Source: Pseudarthrobacter enclensis (GTDB lineage: Bacteria; Actinomycetota; Actinomycetes; Actinomycetales; Micrococcaceae). Taken from it: 64,000 nt of DNA. This document shows positions 40,722 to 49,391 of this stretch, piece by piece (position 1 is the first letter of the stretch; each line of letters opens with the position of its first letter). The notes under the pieces were generated by a model that saw only the letters and a program-made list of their open reading frames with translations, had not been told where the DNA came from and made no database searches. A program made the position numbers and the translations under genes. The DNA is taken from NCBI RefSeq assembly GCF_030811655.1, contig NZ_JAUSRE010000003.1, positions 186,001-250,000 on the forward strand, read 5' to 3'.

Positions 40722-41894
40722 ATGACCCCCGACAACCCGACGCCCGGCGCGCAGGCCACGGCGCCTCTCTATGCGGCAGGGTTCGTCACCGCGTTCGGGG
40801 CTCACAGCATCGCCGCAGGTCTGGGCGCGCAGAGCGGCAACATCGGCCTGACCCTGCTCAACCTCGGTATCCTGCTGGCCCTTTACGACGTGGCGGAGGT
40901 GTTCCTGAAGCCGGTCTTCGGAGCGCTCAGCGACCGCGTCGGAACCAAGCCTGTCGTCGTCGGCGGACTCGTTGCCTTCGCCGCGCTGTCCCTGATTGGT
41001 TTGGGGGCGGCGGACCCCCTGGTCCTTGCCCTGGCCAGGCTGGGACAGGGTGCGGCCGCCTCGGCGTTTTCACCGGCGTCATCAGCGATGGTGGCCAGGA
41101 TGGCCCGGGGCGGCAAGGCTGGGACCTACTTTGGCCGCTACGGATCGTGGAAGAGCCTGGGCTACATCGTCGGGCCGCCGCTGGGAGCCGGGCTGATCCT
41201 GGCCGGCGGCTTCCCGCTGCTGTTCGGCACGCTGTCGGCGCTGGCGGCCGTGACTGCGCTGTGGGTGCTGGTGTCCGTGCCGCACCTGGCGCCGCTGCCC
41301 CGGAAACGGTATACGGTGATGGACCTCGCCCGCCAGGTGGGCGAACGCCGTTTCCTGGTGCCCACGCTGGTGCTGGCCGCCTCGACGGGCGCCCTGGGCG
41401 CCGCCGTCGGCTTCCTCCCGGCGCTGGCCACGCGGCACGGCATGGATGCCTTCGCGGGCACGGCCGCGGTCAGCGTGGTGGCGCTGGGTTCCGTCCTGAC
41501 CCAGCCGTGGATCGGCAGGCTGCGGGACCGGAACGCCGTCACCGACAATAGAGGCGCGACGACGGGCCTGCTGCTGATTGCCGCCGGCATCGGACTGGTG
41601 GCCGCCGCCCCCGGCGTGGTCACCATCTTCCTGGCCGCGGCGTGCATAGGAACCGGCATCGGCGCGGTGACGCCGCTCGGTTTCGCCCACCTGGCGGACA
41701 CCACGCCACCCGAGCGGATGGGCCGCACCATGGGCTCCGCGGAACTGGGCCGGGAACTGGGCGACGCCGGCGGACCCCTGCTGGTGGGCGGCATCGCCAC
41801 GGCCACGGCGCTACCGTTCGGGCTGGCCGCCCTGGCGCTGCTGGTGGCCGCCGCAAGCATCCCCCGCCTGGACCCGGTCAAGCCCGCTTCCTGA
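40722..41894 (+). CDS. Major facilitator superfamily transporter
   Basis: Twelve-helix antiporter-type protein of 390 residues. The MFS loop motif is FGALSDRVGTKPVVVGG between helices 2 and 3, repeated as IGRLRDRNAV between helices 8 and 9. The pattern fits drug or sugar-efflux permeases; substrate unknown. Start at 40722 (MTPDNPTPGAQATAPLY) was preferred because an upstream extension would run through the operator. It shares the operator with the divergent ABC exporter, so both may be induced together as a drug-efflux set. Confidence 0.85.
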   Translation: MTPDNPTPGAQATAPLYAAGFVTAFGAHSIAAGLGAQSGNIGLTLLNLGILLALYDVAEVFLKPVFGALSDRVGTKPVVVGGLVAFAALSLIGLGAADPLVLALARLGQGAAASAFSPASSAMVARMARGGKAGTYFGRYGSWKSLGYIVGPPLGAGLILAGGFPLLFGTLSALAAVTALWVLVSVPHLAPLPRKRYTVMDLARQVGERRFLVPTLVLAASTGALGAAVGFLPALATRHGMDAFAGTAAVSVVALGSVLTQPWIGRLRDRNAVTDNRGATTGLLLIAAGIGLVAAAPGVVTIFLAAACIGTGIGAVTPLGFAHLADTTPPERMGRTMGSAELGRELGDAGGPLLVGGIATATALPFGLAALALLVAAASIPRLDPVKPAS

Positions 41895-41930
41895 GCAGCC
41901 TTCCAGTTTTTTGTGTCACCCTTAACCGCG

Positions 41931-42836
41931 ATGACTTCTTCACGGCAACTGCCCACCAGGACTCTGGCCCGCCCCGCCCCGGGCTCGGCGTTCCTGTTCG
42001 TGCTGTCCACCGTGGCGTGCATTGCGGGCCTGGTTGCCACCTACTGGTTCTTTGTCCAGACGGCCACCGGACAGTTCATCGATGAGTCGGCCCTGGTGGA
42101 AGCCGTGGACATCCATGGGCCTGCCGGCAAGGCTGCCACCCAGTTCCTCGATTGGCTGCCCACCATCTCGCTGGTGATGGCCGCCGTCGTGGTGCTGTTC
42201 GTCACGGTGATCCGGCGGCACTGGGCAGAGGCAGGGATTGCCGTGGCCGCCTGCATAGCGGCCAACGTGGCCACCCAGGTCCTGAAGGACCTGCTGCCGC
42301 CGCGCCCGGACAAAGGCGTACTGACGCTGGAACTGAACTCGCTGCCCTCCGGGCACACCACCCTGGCGGCGTCCGCTGCGGCCGCCGTGTTCCTCATGGC
42401 GTCCCCGCGCTGGCGCCCCATGGCGGGCTTCGTCGGGGGGACCTTCGCCATCGCCTCGGGAGCGTCCACCCTGATCAACCAGTGGCACCGCCCGGCCGAC
42501 GTGGTGGCTGCCTTCCTGCTGGTGGGGGCCTTCATGATTCCGGCCGGCTGGCTGATCCTCCGCCGCGGCTCCTGGAACGAGTGGGACGGGTTTGGCCAAC
42601 ACCTCGGCTCTGCCCGGATCTGGCTCGCGCTGCCGGTGCTGATCGGGCTCGCCTCGGCCGGCGTCGCGGTGTATTCGCTGATCAGGATCGCGCCAAGCCC
42701 CTGGCAGGAGACCAGCACCACCAACTACTTCTGGGCCGGGATCTCACTGATTGTGATCGCGGGCTACCTGGCCACCGTTGCCACTACGTCATTGTTCGCG
42801 TTTGCGGCGCGACGGCGGGACGCGCCGCGCCTCTGA
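41931..42836 (+). CDS. PAP2 family phosphatase with altered motifs
   Basis: Membrane phosphatase of 301 residues and about eight helices. The three-part active site is recognisable but imperfect: KDLLPPRP (five residues between Lys and Arg-Pro rather than six), LPSGHTT (intact PSGH with catalytic His), and STLINQWHRPAD, where the Arg of SRX5HX3D is replaced by Thr. It could dephosphorylate undecaprenyl or phosphatidic acid phosphates, but the changes may reduce activity. Start taken at ATG 41931; a GTG at 41913 is possible. A hairpin follows. Confidence 0.78.
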   Translation: MTSSRQLPTRTLARPAPGSAFLFVLSTVACIAGLVATYWFFVQTATGQFIDESALVEAVDIHGPAGKAATQFLDWLPTISLVMAAVVVLFVTVIRRHWAEAGIAVAACIAANVATQVLKDLLPPRPDKGVLTLELNSLPSGHTTLAASAAAAVFLMASPRWRPMAGFVGGTFAIASGASTLINQWHRPADVVAAFLLVGAFMIPAGWLILRRGSWNEWDGFGQHLGSARIWLALPVLIGLASAGVAVYSLIRIAPSPWQETSTTNYFWAGISLIVIAGYLATVATTSLFAFAARRRDAPRL

Positions 42837-42962
42837 CCGGTCACCCCGGGTTGGGTATCACCGCTGGGCTGGCACGAGAAATGCTCCGCGCAGGGAAATC
42901 CTGATCAGACCTTGAGCGAATTGAACCCGGCAGCTTGAGCCGCGGTGTGAATAGTTACAGGT

Positions 42963-42996
42963 GCCCGGGCGGCGTCTTGAAGCAGGCGCCGCCGGG
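42963..42996. terminator. Hairpin between convergent PAP2 and VOC genes
   Basis: CCCGGGCGGCG and CGCCGCCGGG form an imperfect stem with a 12-base loop. The 192-base gap between the two genes holds nothing else recognisable. Confidence 0.6.
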
Positions 42997-43028
42997 TACT
43001 CCCTCCCGCGTCATACCTCGATCCAGCC

Positions 43029-43412
43029 TTACGGCAGGGGATCCAGCCGCTTGCGCAGGAGGCAGAACTCATTGCCTTCCGGATCCTGCAGGACGTGCCA
43101 CTGCTCGTCCCCGGTCTGCCCTACATCAGCCGGCCGCGCTCCAAGAGCCAGCAGGCGTTCCAGTTCGGCATCCTGGTCCCGGTCCACGGGGTTGACGTCG
43201 ATGTGCAGCGGAAGCCGCCCCGTCCGTGGATTGCTGCTGGGGCTCAGGAAGATCGTTGGCTGCGCTCCCCCGAATCCGGCGTCCGGCGGCCCGATCTCAA
43301 TCGCGCCGTCCTCCCGGTCGAGCTCCACGTAGCCAAGGACGCCGCACCAGAACCGCGCCAGCAGCTCGGGGTCTGAGCAGTTCAGGACCAGTTCGCTGAT
43401 TCGGCATGACAT
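43029..43412 (-). CDS. VOC superfamily (glyoxalase-like) protein
   Basis: 127-residue single-domain vicinal-oxygen-chelate protein: ISELVLNCSDPELLARFWCG opens the first beta-alpha-beta unit, LPLHIDVNPVDRDQD the second, and VLQDPEGNEFCLLR closes with the metal-binding Glu. Members act in isomerisation, antibiotic sequestration or ring cleavage; this one cannot be placed further. The ATG follows a TACACT box (43419-43424) by six bases, a leaderless arrangement. Confidence 0.85.
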   Translation of the reverse strand: MSCRISELVLNCSDPELLARFWCGVLGYVELDREDGAIEIGPPDAGFGGAQPTIFLSPSSNPRTGRLPLHIDVNPVDRDQDAELERLLALGARPADVGQTGDEQWHVLQDPEGNEFCLLRKRLDPLP

Positions 43413-43418
43413 GGTGCC

Positions 43419-43424
43419 AGTGTA
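43419..43424 (-). promoter_or_regulatory. -10 box of the VOC gene
   Basis: TACACT on the minus strand, six bases before the start codon; -35 not evident. Confidence 0.45.
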
Positions 43425-43878
43425 CGGAAGGGCTACAGCTGCCTGCCGCGGGACACGGAAGCGACGCGCACCCCCCGCCGACGCGGATATTCGTCCTCGA
43501 GCAGCCTGTTACTTTTCGCGGCCCGCATGCCGGCAGCGGAAATGCACCTGCGCGTCGGAAATGAAGATGTGGATCGCCAGCTCGGCGGGAGACGGTGCCA
43601 CTGCATGGGGGGAGGCAGCGGCACCTTCTTCCGCCGAGCTGGCCGGAGGAATCAGGGGCTATAGGCTTGGCGGCCTGTGCCTGGAGTGCTGTTCTTCATC
43701 GTGGATACCCGGACTTTTATGGGTTCGGTTTGTCCAGCTGCGGACAACAATGCCCGGGCAACCTCAGGACGCGAGGGGGTAAAGAGTCAACAAATGCTCA
43801 AGGTATTTGAAATTTCAAGCAGTTCTGGGCTGCGCTGATACCGGAAGGCGCCGACTGGGCAGCCCGGGTGCCCGCGGC
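43425..43878. other. Gene-free stretch with two dyads
   Basis: About 450 bases without a convincing gene. Short open frames exist on both strands, but none has a ribosome site or protein-like composition. It holds a 68-base hairpin (43576-43643) and a perfect 12-base palindrome TTGAAATTTCAA (43807-43818). The part from 43680 to 43830 is richer in A and T than its surroundings. Could hide an RNA gene, or remnants of a lost gene. Confidence 0.5.
43576..43643. repeat. Orphan 68-base hairpin
   Basis: GCCAGCTCGGCGG at the left pairs perfectly with the right end, continuing with few mismatches to a stem of about 29 bp and a short loop. It is over 230 bases beyond the response-regulator stop and not next to another gene end, so a simple terminator role is uncertain. 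Confidence 0.65.
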
Positions 43879-44547
43879 TCAGGAAACCGTGTAGGAGTTC
43901 AGCGGCCTGCCCGTGCTGCCGTAAGTGAGGTCCAGGACCAGGAGGCCCTTGCGTTCCAGGGTGCTCAGGTAGCGCTGGGCCGTTGGCCGGCTGACCCCGA
44001 GCTGCTCGGCTATTTCGGCGGCATTGACGGGCCTGCGTGCTGCCCGGACGGCGTCGAACACTTTCTGCATTGTTGGCTGCAGGCGCGGTGCCGGGGCCGC
44101 AGCCTTGATCCCTGCCAGCCGCGCTTTGTACAGGTTGTCGATCGTTGCCTGGTTTGCCGTCGACACCGATTCCAGCTCTTCCCGCCACTTCCGGTAGGCC
44201 TCCAGCTGGGTACGAAGGCGCTCGAAACCGAACGGTTTGACCAGGTAGTAGACGGCTCCGCTGGCCATCGCGGACTTCACCGTTGCCAATTCCTGGGCGG
44301 CCGTGATCACGATGCAGTCAACCTGCGTGCCGGCCGCCTGCAAAGACCGCAGGAAGGAAAGCCCGTCTTCGTCCGGCAGGTGGATGTCCAGCAGGAGCAG
44401 GTCCGGGTCCAGGCGCCCAATTGCCTCGCGCGCGGCGGCCGCGCTGTACACCTGGCCCACGCACTCGAACCCCTCCACCCGCGCCACCCGGGAAGCATGA
44501 ATGCCCGCAACCCGGAAATCGTCGTCCACTACGAGCGTCTTAATCAA
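43879..44547 (-). CDS. CitB/DcuR family response regulator
   Basis: 222-residue two-component regulator. Receiver domain begins IKTLVVDDDFRVAGIHASRV with phospho-acceptor Asp in DLLLLDIHLPDEDG and conserved Lys in YYLVKPFGFERL. The C-terminal HTH VNAAEIAEQLGVSRPTAQRY resembles DcuR, DpiA and CitB. Start is TTG at 44547 with AGGAG ten bases upstream; it overlaps the kinase stop by eight bases. The pair faces the divergent ABC importer at 46370, which is its likely target. The ligand sensed by the partner kinase is unknown. Confidence 0.9.
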   Translation of the reverse strand: MIKTLVVDDDFRVAGIHASRVARVEGFECVGQVYSAAAAREAIGRLDPDLLLLDIHLPDEDGLSFLRSLQAAGTQVDCIVITAAQELATVKSAMASGAVYYLVKPFGFERLRTQLEAYRKWREELESVSTANQATIDNLYKARLAGIKAAAPAPRLQPTMQKVFDAVRAARRPVNAAEIAEQLGVSRPTAQRYLSTLERKGLLVLDLTYGSTGRPLNSYTVS

Positions 44548-46183
44548 CGCGTGCGCTCCTGTCGTCAACCGTTGCCTGCGTCTTTGCCGGCAGCCATACC
44601 TCAAAGTTACCGCCCGGCCCTGGGAACACATCCAGCGTTCCACCTGCCCTGCGCACAATCCTGCTCACCAGGGCAAGCCCGATGCCCCGCCGCATTCCCG
44701 GCCGGGAGTCCTTGGTGGAGTACCCGTCCACCATCACCTGGTCGATCTTGTCCGCCGGGACGCCGGGCCCGTTGTCCCTGACGGCAATGAAGACCCCGTC
44801 CGCGTCGTCGAACTGCACCGTCACCACGCGCGGCCTGGGCGTATTGGCGAGCGCATCCACAGCATTGTCCAGGAGGTTCCCCACAATGGTCACCAGCTCT
44901 GCGTGATCCACTTCCGGATGTTCCAAACGGGAGTCCTCGGTCACTTCCATCTGCACGTCCTGTTCGGCGGCAACCGCCACCTTGGCCAGCAGCAGCGCCG
45001 CGAGCTCCGGCGGGGCGATGGTGGCGCGCAGCCGTTCACCCAGCGACCTGGACATCGCTGACACCTGCGAGACATACCTCTTGGCCTGCTCCAGGTCCCC
45101 CATCTCCAGCAGCCCGTCAACAATATGGAGCCGGTTGGCGTACTCGTGTTCCAGGGCCCGCATCGCTTCCATCAGGCCCTGGATGGAATGCAGGTCCCGC
45201 ACCAGGCTTTCGATCTCGGTGCGGTCCCGCAGCGTGACCACGGAACCGATGCTGCGGCCTGCGGTGGAGACGGGCATGCGGTTGACAACCAGCAGGGCGT
45301 CATCGGTCAGCGCCACCTGGTCGGCCCCCGGGAGCCCGCCCGCGAGCAGGTCCCGGAGCCGGCCGTGCGGCAGCAGATCTGCAATGGGCTTCCCCAAAGC
45401 TTCCCCCTCCAGGTGGAGGAGGCGCCGGGCCTCCTCATTGATCACTGTCACCTTGCCGTGGTCATCGAGCCCGACGACGGCCTCACGGATACCGTGCAGC
45501 AGCGCCTCCCGTTCCTGCAACAGGGAGGCGATCTCGGCCGGCTCCAGGTCGAAGGTGACACGTTTGATCCGGCGTGAAAGCAGCAGCGACCCCGCCACCC
45601 CCAGGGCCAGGACCAGCGCGGAGAATCCCGTGATCAGCCAGATGTTCTGCAACTGGTTACTGAGGACCTGCGTGTCCTCGATACCCACCGACACCTGGCC
45701 TATCACCGAGCCGTCCGCACCGAAGACAGGAGCCTTGGCGTTGGCGGACCGGCCAAGGCTGCCGGGGTCGAAACCAACGTGGGTTTGACCGTCCAGGACC
45801 GCCACCGGTTCCTCCAGCCTGCGCCCGATCAGGCTTGGGTCGGGGTGCGAGAAGCGCGTGCCCTCTGTATCGGTCACCACCACGTAGTCAGGCCGGGCGG
45901 CAGTCATGACCTGACGGGCGATTCCATTGATGACGTGGTCAGGGTCCCCGGCCGGGAGGGCGGAGCGGATTTCCGCCATCTGCGCGGTGGTTGTCGCAAT
46001 GCCCAGCGCCCGCAGCTGGTACTGCTGGTCCAGGGTCTGGTTGCTGACCATCGAAAACAGGAAGCCACCCAGAGCCACCGTGAAGAGCAGCAGCGACAGC
46101 GAGGCCAGGAGGATTTGGGCTGTCAGCGTGGAAAATCGCCGACCTGTCCGGAACCGCCGCCGGGCCCAGGATCCCTGGCTCAT
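44540..46183 (-). CDS. CitA/DcuS-type sensor histidine kinase
   Basis: 547-residue membrane kinase. First membrane helix near residues 21-46 (LLASLSLLLFTVALGGFLFS), then an extracellular PAS-like (sCache) domain including RPDYVVVTDTEGTRFSHPDP, a second helix (WLITGFSALVLALGVAGSLLL), a cytoplasmic PAS domain (GKVTVINEEARRLLHLEGEAL) and the kinase core with H-box RALEHEYANRLHIVDGLLEM, N-box VGNLLDNAVDAL and G-box VRDNGPGVP. DcuS/CitA kinases sense C4-dicarboxylates or citrate, so such a ligand is plausible. Start at 46183 chosen for its position before the first helix. Confidence 0.9.
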   Translation of the reverse strand: MSQGSWARRRFRTGRRFSTLTAQILLASLSLLLFTVALGGFLFSMVSNQTLDQQYQLRALGIATTTAQMAEIRSALPAGDPDHVINGIARQVMTAARPDYVVVTDTEGTRFSHPDPSLIGRRLEEPVAVLDGQTHVGFDPGSLGRSANAKAPVFGADGSVIGQVSVGIEDTQVLSNQLQNIWLITGFSALVLALGVAGSLLLSRRIKRVTFDLEPAEIASLLQEREALLHGIREAVVGLDDHGKVTVINEEARRLLHLEGEALGKPIADLLPHGRLRDLLAGGLPGADQVALTDDALLVVNRMPVSTAGRSIGSVVTLRDRTEIESLVRDLHSIQGLMEAMRALEHEYANRLHIVDGLLEMGDLEQAKRYVSQVSAMSRSLGERLRATIAPPELAALLLAKVAVAAEQDVQMEVTEDSRLEHPEVDHAELVTIVGNLLDNAVDALANTPRPRVVTVQFDDADGVFIAVRDNGPGVPADKIDQVMVDGYSTKDSRPGMRRGIGLALVSRIVRRAGGTLDVFPGPGGNFEVWLPAKTQATVDDRSARVD

Positions 46184-46219
46184 TCCGGCCCCTGCTGAAG
46201 GGTTTTGATTGGGGAGCAG

Positions 46220-46243
46220 AAAATGCACAAAACGTGCACTTTT
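46220..46243. promoter_or_regulatory. Candidate operator near the kinase gene
   Basis: A 24-base near-palindrome with AAAATGCAC at the left and GTGCACTTTT at the right, one base out of register. It lies 37 bases upstream of the kinase start and may bind the response regulator or the RNA polymerase. Confidence 0.45.
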
Positions 46244-46315
46244 GCGGCTAAAGCACACATCTTACTGAAGTCTTTCTGGCCGGAATGATCACTTCCTAAG
46301 CTTCACACAGTTCCA

Positions 46316-46329
46316 GTGATGCACATCAC
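46316..46329. promoter_or_regulatory. Palindrome upstream of the ABC importer
   Basis: GTGATG-CA-CATCAC, perfect 6-bp arms, 41 bases before the ATG at 46370. Candidate binding site of the divergent response regulator. Confidence 0.45.
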
Positions 46330-46369
46330 GAACCTGAACTACATGAACAGAAGACAGCGAGGTCTTGCA

Positions 46370-47224
46370 ATGAAGACACCCCACACAGCCCGGCCGCCCG
46401 GCCTGCCCCATATAGCCGGAGAAGGCGCCCGCATTGAGGTCACGGGCCTGACCAAGCGCTACCTCACGCCGAAGGGCGAGACCTTCACCGCCATCAGGGA
46501 CGTGAGCATGACGGTCGAAGCCGGGCAGTTCTGCTCCATCGTCGGACCGACTGGGTGTGGCAAATCCACCACCCTGGCCCAGGTCTCCGGCCTTGAGCAC
46601 CCCAGCGCGGGATCGGTGAAGGTCGGCGGAAACCTGGTCGAAGGCATCACCAACGGTGTGAGCTATATGTTCCAGGCAGATGCGCTGTTTCCCTGGAAGA
46701 GCGTCCTCAGCAACGTCATGATGGGGCCCATCCTGCTGGGAATGCCAAAGCGGGAGGCCACCGACCTTGCCCGGGACTGGCTGCGCCGTGTTGGGCTGGC
46801 CGGATTCGAGGACCGCTACCCGCACCAGCTCTCGGGCGGCATGCGCAAGCGCGTCGCCATGGCGGCTGCCCTGATCAACAATCCCCGGATCCTGCTCATG
46901 GATGAGCCGTTCGGAGCACTGGATGTGCAGACCAAGGCCATCATGCAGAACGAACTCCTCAAGCTGTGGGAGGAACTGCGCCCGTCGGTCCTGTTCATCA
47001 CCCATGACCTGGACGAGGCCGTGGCACTCTCCGACCGGGTGGTCATCATGACCAGCAGCCCCGGTTCCATCAAGGACGTCTTCGACATCGACCTCCCCCG
47101 GCCCCGCGGCAACGTCCAGGAAATCCGCCACGAGGAGCAGTTCCTTGACCTGCAGGGCCGCATCTGGGAATCCCTCAAGGATGAGGTCACGCGCGCGTAC
47201 GCACTGACGGCAGGTGCGGCATGA
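46370..47224 (+). CDS. ABC transporter ATP-binding protein (NrtD/SsuB/TauB family)
   Basis: ATPase of 284 residues. Walker A GPTGCGKSTTLAQVS, Q-loop YMFQADALFPWKSVLSNV, signature LSGGMRKRVAMAAALI, Walker B ILLMDEPFGALDVQTKA, H-loop FITHDLDEAVALSDR; a C-terminal extension of about 50 residues follows. Start at 46370 (MKTPHTARPPGLPHI) has GCGAGGT seven bases upstream; an in-frame ATG at 46316 lies inside the palindrome and was rejected. The cargo is an anion or organic precursor judged by the family; this set is separate from the sulfonate importer in the same window. Confidence 0.9.
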   Translation: MKTPHTARPPGLPHIAGEGARIEVTGLTKRYLTPKGETFTAIRDVSMTVEAGQFCSIVGPTGCGKSTTLAQVSGLEHPSAGSVKVGGNLVEGITNGVSYMFQADALFPWKSVLSNVMMGPILLGMPKREATDLARDWLRRVGLAGFEDRYPHQLSGGMRKRVAMAAALINNPRILLMDEPFGALDVQTKAIMQNELLKLWEELRPSVLFITHDLDEAVALSDRVVIMTSSPGSIKDVFDIDLPRPRGNVQEIRHEEQFLDLQGRIWESLKDEVTRAYALTAGAA

Positions 47225-48105
47225 CGGCACTTACCCACAATGAAACGCGCAAAGGCGAAAAAGCAGTGGACACAGAGGCAGCAGCGAAGGATGCGGGCCG
47301 GCTGAAAGCGCGCCGCCGCTCCACGTCCATCTGGATTGGCCGGATAGCCCTCGCCGTCGCGGTGGTCGGCGGCTGGCAATGGTTCACCACCGAAGGGTGG
47401 GTGGATAAGTTCTTCTTCGGCCAGCCATCCGAGATCTGGGACAGCCTGGTCCGGCTCTTCACTGAAGGCACGGCCTTCGGCACCATCTGGGAGAACCTGG
47501 GGGTCACTGCACAGGAGGCGTTCCTGGGTTTCCTGCTCGGAACCACCGTGGGCGTGGTTCTGGGCATCCTCCTGGGCTCCAACAAATACCTGTCCGCCGT
47601 CGTGGGCCCCTACATCAGGATCGTGAACTCCATTCCGCGCATCGTGCTCGGCTCGATCTTCATCGTGGCATTCGGCCTGGGCGTCTTCCCGAAAATCCTG
47701 CTCGCGGCCGTGCTGGTCTTCTTCGTCGTGTTCTTCAACGCCTTCCAGGGCGTCCGCGAGGTGGACCAGAACCTGGTGGCGAACGTCCGGGTACTGGGAG
47801 CCTCGCCCTACCAGGTGGCGATGCACGTAACCATCCCGTCCGCCATGACGTGGATTATCGCCAGCCTCCATACGGCCTTCGGCTTCGCGATCATCGGCGC
47901 CCTCGTTGCCGAGGTGCTCGGCGCACAGAAAGGAATAGGCCTCATCATCAGCCAGGCACAGGGAACGTTCGACCCCAACACTGTCTTCGCCTGCATGGTG
48001 ATCATCGCCGTCGTCACCCTGTTTGCCGAATCCCTGATCAACATGCTTGAGCACAGGCTCCTCAAGTGGCGTCCGCCGAACCGCTCGGAGGCCCAGGCAA
48101 TCTGA
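47221..48105 (+). CDS. ABC transporter permease (SsuC/NrtB/ThiX-like)
   Basis: Membrane subunit of 294 residues with six helices after a charged N-terminal tail; docking loop LGASPYQVAMHVTIPSAMTW. FFFGQPSEIWDSLVRLF after helix 1 is characteristic of the family. Starts inside the ATPase stop (ATGA), confirming an operon. Cargo unknown: the partner binding protein is NMT1/SsuA-like. Confidence 0.88.
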   Translation: MTALTHNETRKGEKAVDTEAAAKDAGRLKARRRSTSIWIGRIALAVAVVGGWQWFTTEGWVDKFFFGQPSEIWDSLVRLFTEGTAFGTIWENLGVTAQEAFLGFLLGTTVGVVLGILLGSNKYLSAVVGPYIRIVNSIPRIVLGSIFIVAFGLGVFPKILLAAVLVFFVVFFNAFQGVREVDQNLVANVRVLGASPYQVAMHVTIPSAMTWIIASLHTAFGFAIIGALVAEVLGAQKGIGLIISQAQGTFDPNTVFACMVIIAVVTLFAESLINMLEHRLLKWRPPNRSEAQAI

Positions 48106-48182
48106 GCCCGGAACAGCCTTCCCCCCGCAGTACCAAGAAAAAACATGTCCCTGACGGGACCAACAAAAGGATGCGTACAACA

Positions 48183-49298
48183 ATGATGATGAAGCGCCCT
48201 ATCTTTGCCGCCGCAGCTGCCGGAGCCGTTGCCCTCAGCCTGGCAGCGTGCGGCAACAGCACCACCCCCGCAGCCAGCGGCGGTTCTGCAAGCGGAAGTG
48301 CCTCCGCTGACAGCAGCACCATGCCCACAGTGAAAATGATGGTGGGCGGCATCGACAAGCAGATCTACCTCCCCTACCAGTTGGCGCAACAGCTGGGCTA
48401 CTACGAGAAGTATGGGGTCAAGATGGAACTCTCCACCGAGCAGCAGGGCGGCGTTGGTGCTGAGGAAGCCATGGCGTCCGGACAGGTGGATATGGCCGGA
48501 GCCTGGTACATCCACACCGTGGACTTCCAGGCCAAGGGCAAGAAGGTCACCAACCTCATCCAGCTGTCCGGCGCCCCCGGCGAGCGCATCATGTGCAGCC
48601 CCAACGCCAATGTCCACTCCGGCGCCGACCTCAAGGGCAAGACCGTCGGCGTGACGGACCTCGGCTCAGGGACTGACGAGCTCACCCAGTTCATCGCGTC
48701 CAAGGCCGGCCTGTCCAAGAACGATTACCACACCATTGCCGTGGGCGCCGGTGCCACGGCCATCGCCGCCATCCAGCGCGGCTCCGCGGACTGCGTGATG
48801 ACCACCCAGCCGACGGTCGGCGCGTTGGAATCGAAAAACCTGGCGGTCCCGGCCATTGACCTTGCGTCGGCGGACGGCGCCAAAGCGGCCCTTGGCAGCA
48901 CGCTGCCGTCGGCGGGTTTGCTCGCCCAGACCGACTGGGTGAACAGCCACCAGGATGAAGCCCAGAAGGTAGTGGACGCGCTGGTGGACACCATGCATTG
49001 GATCAGCACCCACTCAGCCCAGGAAATTGCGGACAAACTGCCACCGGCCTTCGTCCAGAACAGCACCATCAGCAAGGACGATTACGTCAAGGCCCTCGAC
49101 CAGGACAAGGGCCAGTTCCTCCCGGACGGCATCATGCCCGCCGGTGGCCCGAAGACAGTGTTCGATGAGGAGAAGACCATCGGGGTGGACACGTCCAAGG
49201 TCAACATCGCCGACACGTTCGACCAGAAGTACGCGCTGGCGGCACTCAAGCTTGAGGGCTACACGGCTACCACCACCCCCGCAGGTACCGACGGCTAG
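48183..49298 (+). CDS. NMT1/SsuA-like ABC transporter substrate-binding lipoprotein
   Basis: 371-residue binding protein with lipoprotein signal LAAC (Cys 23) followed by a Ser/Gly-rich linker. Mature segment VKMMVGGIDKQIYLPYQLAQ, KYGVKMELSTEQQGG, ADLKGKTVGVTDLGSGTDEL and YHTIAVGAGATAIAAIQRGS matches NMT1-type proteins that bind thiamine precursors, nitrate or sulfonates. Start at 48183 has AAAAGGATG about ten bases upstream; alternative at 48171 has no spacing from that site. Last gene of the operon; a strong terminator follows. Regulation by the divergent CitA/CitB system suggests a ligand such as a carboxylate. Confidence 0.85.
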   Translation: MMMKRPIFAAAAAGAVALSLAACGNSTTPAASGGSASGSASADSSTMPTVKMMVGGIDKQIYLPYQLAQQLGYYEKYGVKMELSTEQQGGVGAEEAMASGQVDMAGAWYIHTVDFQAKGKKVTNLIQLSGAPGERIMCSPNANVHSGADLKGKTVGVTDLGSGTDELTQFIASKAGLSKNDYHTIAVGAGATAIAAIQRGSADCVMTTQPTVGALESKNLAVPAIDLASADGAKAALGSTLPSAGLLAQTDWVNSHQDEAQKVVDALVDTMHWISTHSAQEIADKLPPAFVQNSTISKDDYVKALDQDKGQFLPDGIMPAGGPKTVFDEEKTIGVDTSKVNIADTFDQKYALAALKLEGYTATTTPAGTDG

Positions 49299-49315
49299 GA
49301 AAGCCCAAAAATGAT

Positions 49316-49365
49316 AGGCCGTGCTCCCCCGGAAAGCCCACGCTTTCCGGGGGAGCACGGCCTTT
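49316..49365. terminator. Rho-independent terminator of the ABC operon
   Basis: AGGCCGTGCTCCCCCGGAAA pairs with the right arm ending TTTCCGGGGGAGCACGGCCT; perfect stem of about 20 bp followed by TT. Confidence 0.92.
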
Positions 49366-49391
49366 ACCGCGCGTGCGGCCACGCAGCGCCG

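Noticed and set aside
43433..43810. Three short open frames in the gene-free stretch
   Set aside because: They overlap each other in different frames, lack ribosome sites, and have Arg/Ser/Pro-rich composition unlike real proteins here.
46316..46369. Upstream ATG for the ABC ATPase
   Set aside because: It overlaps the palindrome and has no ribosome site, whereas ATG at 46370 has GCGAGGT at good spacing.
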